NCBI GenBank assembly: GCA_028696455.1
Contig: JAQVGZ010000017.1
Location: 1-34,903, forward strand
Reading direction: 5' to 3'
DNA: 34,903 bases
Origin: Desulfotomaculaceae bacterium
Lineage (GTDB): Bacteria > Bacillota > Desulfotomaculia > Desulfotomaculales > Pelotomaculaceae
Both the position numbers and the translations under genes were made by a program. This document shows positions 8,130-15,360 of this stretch, one piece after another; position 1 is the first letter of the stretch; the number at the start of each line of letters is the position of its first letter. The notes under the pieces were generated by a model, which worked only from the letters and a program-made list of their open reading frames with translations, had not been told where the DNA came from and made no database searches.

Positions 8130-9752
8130 TCATTCAACTGAAATAAGAAAATAATAAACAGGTTGCCCGCCACTTTGCACGTCAAAATCATGATCTTTAT
8201 ATATAATGCGCATTTTTTCGGATAGTGCTTTTGCCTGGTTATTGGTTACGGCATCACCGTAGTAAAGGGTAACCAGGCGGCCTTCACCTTCCAGCATTGT
8301 TCCCAATAGCTCTTCGAGGACTTTAGTTAAATCTTTTCCGGTACATTTCAAATCCCCCTCCGCCAGACCGATGATATCACCCTTCTTAATTATAAGCTCG
8401 CGGGAAACACTGTCGCGTACTGCAGCAGTGATTTCTCCGGAGCGGACGGAAAAAATAGCCTCTGACATCTTGCGGCTGGCTGTTTCGAAATCATCCTCCG
8501 GGTTCAGGACAAGGAGGGCGGCAAGCCCTTGCGGAATGCTCTTAGAATGAATAACCGATACCTCTTTAGCAGATAACTTGCCGGCTTGTTCCGCAGTAAG
8601 GATGATATTTTTATTATTGGGGAGAATTATGATTTTATCAACACCAATTTCGTCAATTGCTTCTAAAATCCTACCGGTGCTTGGGTTTAATGTTTGACCG
8701 CCGGAAACAACGTTGTCAGCACCAAGATTTTTCATAATTGCCTCGATACCGTTACCAGCGCCCACTGAAATGATCCCAAAGGATCTCCTGATATCAGATA
8801 GCTCAGTGTTGGGGACAAGTGCCTGGTTCTGTTCAACCATATTGTTTATTTTTATATCATCGAGCGCACCGTGCTTAAGGCAGCACTCAAGTACCAGTCC
8901 GGGATTGTTTGAGTGTATATGTACTTTGGCAAGTCTATCCCCTCCTACTACCATCAGGCTGTCCCCATAGGAACTTAGCGCATTCTTGATCGTATCAAGG
9001 GGTAGGTTTTGTCCTTTAACAAGAAGCTCTGTGCAGTAAGTGTAACTGATCACCTGACTACCTTTTTGAAAAGCCGTCGGGCTTGGCCGGGCAGGAAGCT
9101 TTACTGCAGATGGTGCTTTGGAAGCAGGAGATGAGGGTGAAGCAGATTTAAGAGCGCGTAAAAAGCCTTCCAAAATTACTACAAAGCCCTTGCCACCGGC
9201 GTCAACAACTCCCGCCTGCTTTAGCGTGGGAAGTAGTTCCGGTGTCTCCTCCAGAGCTGTTAAGGCTCGATTTAAGATAGTAATCATCAGTCTGAGTAAA
9301 TCTGCGCTGTGCCGGTCAGCTGCGCCTTCGGCTGACTTTCTCACTACAGTAAGAATTGTTCCTTCAACCGGGCTCATCACTGTTCGATAAGCCACTCTGG
9401 CGCCCTCTGACAGGGCCCTGGCAATATCAGAGGCTGTTGCTCTCTCGAGGCCATTAAGGGTATCCGCGACCCCGTGCAGGATCTGGGAGAGAATCACACC
9501 CGAATTGCCCCTGGCGCCAATCAGTCCGCCGCGTGCTGCTGCCCCTGCCACCGCTCCGATATGATTTGATGCTAATGCTTGCGCTTCAGAAACTGCTGCT
9601 AGCAAGGTTTGATACATGTTGGTGCCGGTATCACCGTCCGGTACAGGATAAACATTCAAAGAGTCAATTTCTTCTTTTGATTGTCCTAGGAGTTCGACGG
9701 CGCCCTGAAGCATCATCTTCAAATCTGCACCGTCAAAAGAATAAATTGCCAC
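8130..9752 (-). CDS. fakA: FakA-type fatty acid kinase (DAK2 domain, YloV-like)
   Basis: A 540-residue protein of the YloV/FakA family. The N-terminal DhaL/DAK2 kinase domain (about 1-200) shows the Mg-ATP motif NVYPVPDGDTGTNMYQ and the glycine-rich AAARGGLIGARGNSGVILSQ. The middle and C-terminal parts carry family motifs such as HIHSNNPG and IILPNNKNI. FakA phosphorylates fatty acids bound to FakB/DegV proteins. The start is GTG, with AGGAG about 9 bases upstream. Its stop overlaps the alternative DegV start by the ATGA arrangement, so the two genes form one unit. Length matches Bacillus YloV, which often sits elsewhere, near recG. Confidence 0.92.
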   Translation of the reverse strand: MAIYSFDGADLKMMLQGAVELLGQSKEEIDSLNVYPVPDGDTGTNMYQTLLAAVSEAQALASNHIGAVAGAAARGGLIGARGNSGVILSQILHGVADTLNGLERATASDIARALSEGARVAYRTVMSPVEGTILTVVRKSAEGAADRHSADLLRLMITILNRALTALEETPELLPTLKQAGVVDAGGKGFVVILEGFLRALKSASPSSPASKAPSAVKLPARPSPTAFQKGSQVISYTYCTELLVKGQNLPLDTIKNALSSYGDSLMVVGGDRLAKVHIHSNNPGLVLECCLKHGALDDIKINNMVEQNQALVPNTELSDIRRSFGIISVGAGNGIEAIMKNLGADNVVSGGQTLNPSTGRILEAIDEIGVDKIIILPNNKNIILTAEQAGKLSAKEVSVIHSKSIPQGLAALLVLNPEDDFETASRKMSEAIFSVRSGEITAAVRDSVSRELIIKKGDIIGLAEGDLKCTGKDLTKVLEELLGTMLEGEGRLVTLYYGDAVTNNQAKALSEKMRIIYKDHDFDVQSGGQPVYYFLISVE

Positions 9753-9864
9753 GACTTCTTCTCCTGTCTAAATTAATCATTAGTAATTTCGACACTTCGG
9801 CTAGTTTTCCTTTGAAATTTCCAGTCAAAATAATTAACTTCGTTGTATGGAATTTAGGAGACCT

Positions 9865-9893
9865 TTGACAATTAACCCGGTAAGTTGTACATT
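9865..9893 (+). promoter_or_regulatory. Candidate sigma-A promoter for yajQ
   Basis: A perfect TTGACA (9865-9870) is followed after 17 bases by TACATT (9888-9893), which ends 26 bases before the yajQ start. The -10 matches 4 of 6. The region lies between divergently transcribed fakA and yajQ. Confidence 0.55.
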
Positions 9894-9919
9894 TAAATAA
9901 AACAAAGCAAGGTGTAAAC

Positions 9920-10417
9920 ATGTCTAAAGAAAATACTTTTGATATTGTGTCCCAGGTAAACATGCAGGAGGTTAATAACGCTGTTGATCAGGCGGTTAGA
10001 GAATTGCATACCAGGTTTGATTTTAAGGGGAGTAAAAGCAGCATCAATTTTGATGGAGAAACGCTTATTCTTGTTGGTGATGATGAATTTAAACTGAAAA
10101 ACGTGGTTGATATTCTTGAAACAAAGTTGGTCAGGCGGGGCATTAATCTTAAAGCTTTGAGATACGGAAAAATGGAACCTGCTGCCAAAGATACAGTACG
10201 CCAGCGGGTAACCCTGGTCCAGGGACTGGATAAAGAAAAAACCAAAGTGATCACCAAACTGGTTAAAGCAAACAAGTATAAGGTTCAGGCCACAATTCAG
10301 GGCGATCAAGTTAGGATTAGTGGCAAGAACCGAGATGACCTCCAGTCTATAATGCAATTAATCAAAGATTATGAATTTGATATTCCGATTCAATTTGTCA
10401 ATTTTAGAACATATTAG
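9920..10417 (+). CDS. yajQ: YajQ family nucleotide-binding protein
   Basis: A 165-residue protein of the YajQ/UPF0234 family. It opens MSKENTFDIVSQVNMQEVNNA and contains RFDFKGSKSSI, LVQGLDKEKTKVITKLVK, and a C-terminal IQFVNFR, all family hallmarks. Members bind nucleotides, and in Xanthomonas a homologue is a cyclic-di-GMP effector. Whether this one binds cyclic-di-GMP is unknown. AAGGTG lies about 7 bases upstream of the ATG. It has its own promoter candidate and appears to be a single-gene unit. Confidence 0.93.
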   Translation: MSKENTFDIVSQVNMQEVNNAVDQAVRELHTRFDFKGSKSSINFDGETLILVGDDEFKLKNVVDILETKLVRRGINLKALRYGKMEPAAKDTVRQRVTLVQGLDKEKTKVITKLVKANKYKVQATIQGDQVRISGKNRDDLQSIMQLIKDYEFDIPIQFVNFRTY

Positions 10418-10529
10418 CGCTGAAAACAAGAAACATAAGTGGGCGCTATCAAAAGGATTCATCTTCTGACCGTCGAATAAGAATCTTTAAAATACATCTG
10501 GTATAACGTTATGGATAATGGGTAGTGTT

Positions 10530-11489
10530 ATGGATAATCAGGATCCTAGTTTATCCTTGTCTGTGCGGAGGAAAAAGCTGAACAAGGGGCCATTGTTCAA
10601 AAAAATAGGTTTAGGGATCGCGCTAATATTTATTATACTTTTTTTTTCACGGGGCATTATCGTCGGTGCTATTGCCGGGGTACAGTTTCTGACTATTCAG
10701 GAAATAACCGCGACAACAACGTTGGAAGGAATTCTAATTAAAGAAGAAACGGTTGTTACAGCCCCGGTGACCGGACAGCTAAAATTTATATCAGAAGATG
10801 GTACTCGTCTGAGTGTTGGGGCCAGGGCGGCACAAATAGCCGCTGCTGATCAGGAGTCCAGCATTGTAAGTGTGTTTACCCCAGTCGCGGGCATTATTTG
10901 CCGTCATCTGGATGGCCTGGAGAATATCCTTGCACCCGAGAACCTTGAGCTATTGGATTTATCTTACCAGGATAAATTAGCCGTTAAGCAGGCTGTTATT
11001 AATAAACAGGTGGAAAAAGGACAGCCATTGTTTAAGATTATTGACAACCTGGCATTGCTGAACATTTATACGGAAATCCCCAAAACGGACCTTCCACCTG
11101 AACTGGCGGACAAGCATGGCTGGCTTACGGCAGCCTGGGAGGGCCGTACCATGTCTATAAAACTCCGTGAGGTGAGGGACAAAGGTAACCGGTGGTCAGG
11201 ATTCTTTGTGCTAGCTAACTACCCGGAATCGCTCCTGCATCACCGGCAAGTAAGACTAACAGTCACGACTGATAAGCTTAAAGGACTCCTGGTACCTGCT
11301 GGTGCTATTGTTTATCAAGAGGGTGTGCCGGGGATTTACCTGGTCGTTAAGAAAAAAGCACAATGGGTGGCTGTAACGCTTGAGGGGAAACTAAACGGTA
11401 TAGTTGCGGTTTCGGGGCAGGGATTAGGTGAAGAAACACGTTATGTGAGCAATCCTTTATTTACAAAGGAAGGCAGTCGGGTGGAATAG
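10530..11489 (+). CDS. HlyD-like membrane adaptor protein
   Basis: A protein of about 319 residues with a basic cytoplasmic N-terminus (RRKKLNK), one long membrane helix (about 26-50) and an outer region that looks like an HlyD/membrane-fusion adaptor. It has a beta/lipoyl-like half-motif (TLEGILIKEETVVTAPVTG), a second lipoyl-like stretch (VFTPVAGIICRH), and a C-terminal barrel with LLVPAGAIVYQEGVPGIYLV, typical of RND/ABC adaptor ends. The start is unsure: ATGs at 10518 and 10530 arise from a tandem GTTATGGATAAT repeat, and neither has a strong ribosome site. No ABC or RND pump is adjacent; yggS follows 18 bases later. A fixed envelope role in this division cluster is as possible as transport. 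Confidence 0.68.
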   Translation: MDNQDPSLSLSVRRKKLNKGPLFKKIGLGIALIFIILFFSRGIIVGAIAGVQFLTIQEITATTTLEGILIKEETVVTAPVTGQLKFISEDGTRLSVGARAAQIAAADQESSIVSVFTPVAGIICRHLDGLENILAPENLELLDLSYQDKLAVKQAVINKQVEKGQPLFKIIDNLALLNIYTEIPKTDLPPELADKHGWLTAAWEGRTMSIKLREVRDKGNRWSGFFVLANYPESLLHHRQVRLTVTTDKLKGLLVPAGAIVYQEGVPGIYLVVKKKAQWVAVTLEGKLNGIVAVSGQGLGEETRYVSNPLFTKEGSRVE

Positions 11490-11507
11490 TGATATAAGGA
11501 GTAGAGC

Positions 11508-12191
11508 ATGATGATTATACGACATAACCTGGACCAGGTGCAGGAGCGAATTTACGACGCTGCCCACAGGGCCAGCCGGCTTCCGGAAGAAATAAAAATG
11601 GTTGCTGTAACTAAAAACGTATCCTCTGAAATAATTAAAGAAGCAATAGACTGGGGGGTAAGCAGGCTTGGTGAAAATAGGGTGCAGGAGTTTTTGCAAA
11701 AGTACCCGGAATTGCCCACCGGTACAGAGTGGCATTTAATCGGTCATTTGCAAACAAACAAGGTAAAAAAAGTTATTGGCAAGGTGGCCTTAATTCACTC
11801 TCTCGACCGCTGGTCCCTGGCAGAAGAGATCAGCCGGGCGGCTATGAAAAATGATATCGTAGCCAGGGTGCTGGTGCAGGTTAATGTTGCGGGTGAAGAA
11901 ACTAAACATGGCCTTTCATTGGCGGAAGCGGAGGATTTTATTGCCTCAACTGTCCGTTTGCCTGGTTTGGATGTACGAGGGTTAATGACTATTGCCCCTT
12001 GGACAAAAAACCCGGAAGAAGTACGCCCGGTGTTCCGGCAGTTGAAGGAATTAGCGCGGCGTATCGAGAGCAGTAGGATTGGGGCAACTATGGAATATCT
12101 GTCTATGGGTATGAGTGGAGATTTTGAAGTGGCTATTGAGGAAGGCGCTAACCTTGTAAGAATTGGCACGGCAATATTCGGTGAGAAATAG
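11508..12191 (+). CDS. yggS: YggS/PLPBP family pyridoxal phosphate homeostasis protein
   Basis: A 227-residue PLP-binding protein of the YggS/YlmE family, with an alanine-racemase-like barrel. The PLP lysine is Lys36 in MVAVTKNVSS. Other signatures are WHLIGHLQTNK, the SMGMSGDF phosphate-binding loop and VRIGTAIFG at the end. These proteins have no known enzyme activity and keep free PLP and amino acid pools in balance. AAGGAG lies 7 bases upstream of the ATG. It is followed 26 bases later by sepF, the Bacillus ylmE-ylmF order, so it is part of the division/envelope operon. Confidence 0.95.
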   Translation: MMIIRHNLDQVQERIYDAAHRASRLPEEIKMVAVTKNVSSEIIKEAIDWGVSRLGENRVQEFLQKYPELPTGTEWHLIGHLQTNKVKKVIGKVALIHSLDRWSLAEEISRAAMKNDIVARVLVQVNVAGEETKHGLSLAEAEDFIASTVRLPGLDVRGLMTIAPWTKNPEEVRPVFRQLKELARRIESSRIGATMEYLSMGMSGDFEVAIEEGANLVRIGTAIFGEK

Positions 12192-12217
12192 TAAATAACT
12201 TAATTGGAGGGATAGCT

Positions 12218-12661
12218 ATGGCTTTTAAACTGGTGGACAAGATGCTTGGAATTATTGGCTTCGACGAGGTTTCTGAAGAGGAAGAGAATAACAGCAATGA
12301 TGAAATACATGAACAACCCTGGCAAAGAAAAAAAGAGAGAGAAAAAGGAACCGTAATAAACCTTCATACACAAAGACAGGTGCGGGTTGTGGTAATTGAG
12401 CCCAGAACTTTCGAAGATGTTAAAGAAATTTCGGATAATTTAATAAACAGGTGTCCGGTTATCGTAAACCTTGAGCTTGCTGAGCCGGAATTGGCAAAAC
12501 GGGTAGTTGATTTTGTCAGTGGGGCCACTTATGCTTTAAATGGTCACCAGCAAAAAGTTGGAAATGGCATTTTTCTTTTCGTGCCAAACAATGTGGATAT
12601 CAGCAGTGCGTTAAAAAATCAGAGTAAAGAAAAGAGTATTTTCCCATGGATGCGTTCATAA
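12218..12661 (+). CDS. sepF: Cell division protein SepF
   Basis: A 147-residue SepF (YlmF). The N-terminus MAFKLVDKMLGIIGF is the short amphipathic membrane-binding helix. An acidic, low-complexity linker (about 18-45) follows, then the SepF domain (about 60-140) with VIEPRTFEDVKEI, RCPVIVNLE, and FVSGATYALNGHQQKVGNGIFLFVP. SepF polymerises at the division site and ties FtsZ to the membrane. GGAGGG lies 7 bases upstream. It is flanked by yggS and proC, as is common in Firmicutes. Confidence 0.96.
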   Translation: MAFKLVDKMLGIIGFDEVSEEEENNSNDEIHEQPWQRKKEREKGTVINLHTQRQVRVVVIEPRTFEDVKEISDNLINRCPVIVNLELAEPELAKRVVDFVSGATYALNGHQQKVGNGIFLFVPNNVDISSALKNQSKEKSIFPWMRS

Positions 12662-12683
12662 GTAATACTGGAGGGATAATTTA

Positions 12684-13505
12684 ATGCCGTTAAGAGGCCA
12701 GAAAATAGGCTTCCTGGGTGGTGGCGCTATGGGTGAAGCCCTAGTGGCCGGGTTGCTCCGCAATGGTCTGGTTGCTTCCTCGTCGCTGTACGTAAGTGAT
12801 ATAAATCCTGATCGTCTGGAATACTTGCAGGATAAGCTGGGCGTTAACGTAACAATCGATAATTCTGAAGTGGTTAAAGCTGCAGATATTATTATTCTGG
12901 CAGTAAAGCCACAGGTAATCGGTCCTTTGTTGAAAGAAGTTAGCTCGGTGGTACGGGTAGAGCAGACTTTTATCTCAATTGTGGCTGGGGTTACGACTGA
13001 TATAATCCACTCCTTTTTTGATGATTCGGTGCCGGTAGTGCGGGTTATGCCGAATACCCCTTGCCTTTTGGGTGAAGGGGCCTGTGCTGTTAGTGCGGGG
13101 AAGTATGCTAATGAAGAGAATGTGAAAAAGGCAATGGCCATTTTTGCCGCAGTGGGAAAAGTGTTGGCTGTACCAGAATCTATGCTGGATATCGTTACCG
13201 GTTTAAGCGGCAGCGGCCCGGCTTATATGTATGTGCTGCTGGAGGGATTTATTGACGGAGCGGTGCGGTTAGGTATGCCCAGGGATACAGCCAGGGTTTT
13301 AATTGCTCAGACTATGGCCGGAGCTGCGAAAATGGTTTTGGAAACCGGAGAGCATCCCAGTAAGTTAAAGGATATGGTAACCACTCCGGGTGGCACTACT
13401 ATAGCGGGCCTTTTTGCCCTGGAAGAAGGAGGCGCACGGGCGCTGATGATGAAGGCGGTAGCTGCTGCAACCGATCGGTCACGGGAAATGTCCCGATTAA
13501 AGTAA
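12684..13505 (+). CDS. proC: Pyrroline-5-carboxylate reductase
   Basis: A 273-residue enzyme that reduces 1-pyrroline-5-carboxylate to proline with NAD(P)H, the last step of proline synthesis. The Rossmann motif GFLGGGAMGEAL (about 9-20) is N-terminal. VRVMPNTPCLLGEGACA and the family signature LSGSGPAYMYVLLEGF are in the middle, and the C-terminal helical domain has TTPGGTTIAGLFALEEGG. GGAGGG sits 10 bases before the ATG. It lies 22 bases after sepF, an arrangement seen in many Firmicutes. Length and motifs are complete. Confidence 0.97.
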   Translation: MPLRGQKIGFLGGGAMGEALVAGLLRNGLVASSSLYVSDINPDRLEYLQDKLGVNVTIDNSEVVKAADIIILAVKPQVIGPLLKEVSSVVRVEQTFISIVAGVTTDIIHSFFDDSVPVVRVMPNTPCLLGEGACAVSAGKYANEENVKKAMAIFAAVGKVLAVPESMLDIVTGLSGSGPAYMYVLLEGFIDGAVRLGMPRDTARVLIAQTMAGAAKMVLETGEHPSKLKDMVTTPGGTTIAGLFALEEGGARALMMKAVAAATDRSREMSRLK

Positions 13506-13520
13506 TATGTGGGGTGTATA

Positions 13521-13778
13521 ATGAGCGTTATTACTACTGCGGTGGATGTAGCCTTCACGTTGTACGCATATCTAATAATTTTTCGGATTTTTTTAACATG
13601 GGTTAGACATAACCCCCTCCATCCTATAATAAAGTTTGTTTATGAAATAACCGATCCCTACTTAAACTTGTTCCGTAGATTTGTACCACCGATTGGGATG
13701 ATAGATTTGTCACCAATAGTCGCTTTAATTGTATTGCAAGTAATTCAACGGTTGGTCCGGTATTTAATCTACTTATAA
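13521..13778 (+). CDS. yggT: YggT family membrane protein (YlmG-like)
   Basis: An 85-residue integral membrane protein of the YggT/YlmG family. There are two hydrophobic helices (about 5-25 and 60-82) joined by the conserved TWVRHNPLHPIIKFVYEITDPYLNLFRR loop, quoted here only as its family match (Trp-Val-Arg, then Asp-Pro-Tyr-Leu and Phe-Arg-Arg). The ATG at 13521 is chosen because GGGGTG (13511-13516) lies just upstream; an in-frame GTG at 13509 overlaps that site. It follows proC by 15 bases. Homologues affect division or osmotic behaviour, but the exact job is unknown. Confidence 0.9.
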   Translation: MSVITTAVDVAFTLYAYLIIFRIFLTWVRHNPLHPIIKFVYEITDPYLNLFRRFVPPIGMIDLSPIVALIVLQVIQRLVRYLIYL

Positions 13779-13861
13779 ACAAGATAAAATAACTAGCGGA
13801 TGACATCCAAATTCACAGGTTCCAAAGGCTTTAATAGTATTGCTGTAAGGGAGTTGTTGTA

Positions 13862-14494
13862 TTGGATGAGCTAAAGAGGGCTTTTAGGAATAGGTTGCCC
13901 AGGTTCCAAAATGAGGTGGATTTTTTAGTTTCTGCTGTTTTACTGCCGATTGTTATAGTGAATGATGAACCACATGTACTTTTTGAGGTTCGTGCCGAGA
14001 ATCTAAAAAGACAACCCGGAGAAATCTGTTTTCCGGGTGGCATGGTGGAGCAGAGTGAATTTGACAATCCAATGGAAGCAGCTGTCCGTGAGGCTACAGA
14101 GGAGTTAGGTATTGAAAGGGAACAAATTGAAGTTATTGGACAACTGGATTATTGTATCAGTTTGACTGGGATATTAATATATCCTTACGTAGGGATGATT
14201 GCCCGGCCTGATCAGATAGTACCCAACCCCGGCGAGGTTGGGGAAGTTTTTTTAGTCCCGGTAAAATTCTTTTTAACTAACGAGCCATACCACAGCAGGG
14301 TTGAAGTGTCAACCCGTTTTGTCGAAGGTTTTCCTTTTCACTGCATTCCCCAGTCTTATAAAAAAGGCTGGCAGTTACGCGGAACTACTACAGTTTATTT
14401 TTATAAATATAAAGACAGAATCATCTGGGGTGCAACTGCAGGAATTTTGCATAATTTCGTAAGTATATGTCATAACATAAAATACTGGCAATGA
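13862..14494 (+). CDS. Nudix hydrolase, CoA-pyrophosphatase type
   Basis: A 210-residue Nudix protein of the NudL/CoA-pyrophosphatase group. The UPF0035-type motif before the Nudix box is visible (VLFEVRAENLKRQPGEICFPGG), and the Nudix helix ends REATEELGI. Near the C-terminus IIWGATAGILHNFV matches the conserved WGxTAxIL of this group. Members cleave CoA or acyl-CoA to 3',5'-ADP and a phosphopantetheine product. The spacing inside the Nudix box differs from the classic MutT form, as it does in NudL. The start is TTG, with AAGGGAG about 8 bases upstream. It stands where Bacillus has ylmH and divIVA. Confidence 0.85.
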   Translation: MDELKRAFRNRLPRFQNEVDFLVSAVLLPIVIVNDEPHVLFEVRAENLKRQPGEICFPGGMVEQSEFDNPMEAAVREATEELGIEREQIEVIGQLDYCISLTGILIYPYVGMIARPDQIVPNPGEVGEVFLVPVKFFLTNEPYHSRVEVSTRFVEGFPFHCIPQSYKKGWQLRGTTTVYFYKYKDRIIWGATAGILHNFVSICHNIKYWQ

Positions 14495-14573
14495 TGTGAC
14501 TGCCGGTATGGTGATGAGCGGTGAGCGCTGACTCTGGCTTCAAAAAGTCTGTAGAATGAGGTAGTGATAGTTC

Positions 14574-14861
14574 TTGTTATTTATAAAGGAAGATAAAGAC
14601 GGGGTGGTTTTTAAGGTCAGAATTCAACCGAGAGCGTCTATGAACAAATTAGTAGGCTTACATGAGGACGCTCTAAAAATACGACTTACTGCCCCACCGG
14701 TGGACGGAGAGGCCAATGAAGCCTGCCGGGCTTTTTTGGCCGGGCTTTTATCTGTTTCCCGCTCCCAGGTAAAGATAACCTCCGGTTCAACCGGACGTAA
14801 TAAAATGATCAAAGTTACTGGAATAGGTATTGCAAAAGCCAAAATGGCTTTCGGGCTTTAG
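14574..14861 (+). CDS. yggU: DUF167 / YggU family protein
   Basis: A 95-residue protein of the DUF167 (YggU, UPF0235) family. The hallmark is present: VRIQPRASMNKLVG, then LKIRLTAPPVDGEANEACRAFLA, then SRSQVKITSGSTGRNKMIKV. No activity is established for the family. The start is TTG, with GAGGTAG about 13 bases upstream, so the precise start is less certain. In many clostridia this gene lies between the yggT cluster and ileS, as here. Confidence 0.9.
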   Translation: MLFIKEDKDGVVFKVRIQPRASMNKLVGLHEDALKIRLTAPPVDGEANEACRAFLAGLLSVSRSQVKITSGSTGRNKMIKVTGIGIAKAKMAFGL

Positions 14862-14950
14862 AGTAATGTTTCATGGGAAGAAATGCGGAATAAAGCGCCA
14901 GACTTTTACCGGTTAAGTTTTTTGTGAGTCTCTTTAATACATTGGTGAAG

Positions 14951-14979
14951 TTGACTGCCTAAACTCTTTTATATATAAT
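14951..14979 (+). promoter_or_regulatory. Sigma-A promoter of the ileS T-box transcript
   Basis: TTGACT (14951-14956), 17 bases, then a perfect TATAAT (14974-14979). It lies about 20 bases before the first T-box stem, so the transcript would begin near 14986. Confidence 0.8.
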
Positions 14980-14985
14980 ATGTTC

Positions 14986-15250
14986 ATGTAAAAATACTCA
15001 TTTGACCTATGAGCGGGAAGAGTAGATGGGCTCGTCCTTTCAGAGAGCCGGGTTAAAAAGGTGGAAACCGGTAAGGATAATCCTCGAAAATCACCCGGGA
15101 GGCGCCGGCTGAAACCATATGCTGGGATTAAGCAGGACGGTTCGCTACCGTTAGCCAGCGATCAAGTGGCCGGCTTTCTATAAGCTGGTAATTTGGGTGG
15201 TACCGCGGGAGTAAAGCCTCGTCCCTATTATTTGGGGACGGGGCTATTAT
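14986..15250 (+). promoter_or_regulatory. T-box leader, isoleucine specific, controlling ileS
   Basis: This riboswitch-like leader senses uncharged tRNA-Ile. The T-box sequence TGGGTGGTACCGCGG is at 15194-15208; its TGGT can pair with the free ACCA end of tRNA. The Stem I region contains the AGAGTAGA S-turn-type segment near 15018, and the specifier reads GAAA-ATC-A with ATC at 15090-15092, an isoleucine codon. The competing terminator is AGCCTCGTCCC (15215-15225) with GGGACGGGGCT (15235-15245), followed a little later by a T-rich run. When tRNA-Ile is uncharged the antiterminator forms and ileS is read. The downstream gene agrees with the specifier. The 5' end is inferred from the promoter. 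Confidence 0.93.
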
Positions 15251-15360
15251 CGTTGTTTTTTGTAATGGATTTTGTCTGGCTTATAAATTCAACCTAAGAC
15301 AAGCAAAGCAATATATATACTATTTTATCCAAATTGTATAATATCAGTGAGGTGTAAAAG

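Noticed and set aside
9893-10357. A 154-codon minus-strand frame opposite yajQ
   Set aside because: It is the antisense shadow of a well-conserved gene, with no ribosome site or recognisable domain.
11795-12169. A 124-codon minus-strand frame opposite yggS
   Set aside because: Antisense shadow; Ser/Arg-rich composition typical of reverse-strand frames.
12656-13141. A 161-codon minus-strand frame opposite proC
   Set aside because: Antisense shadow of proC; low-complexity composition and no start signals.
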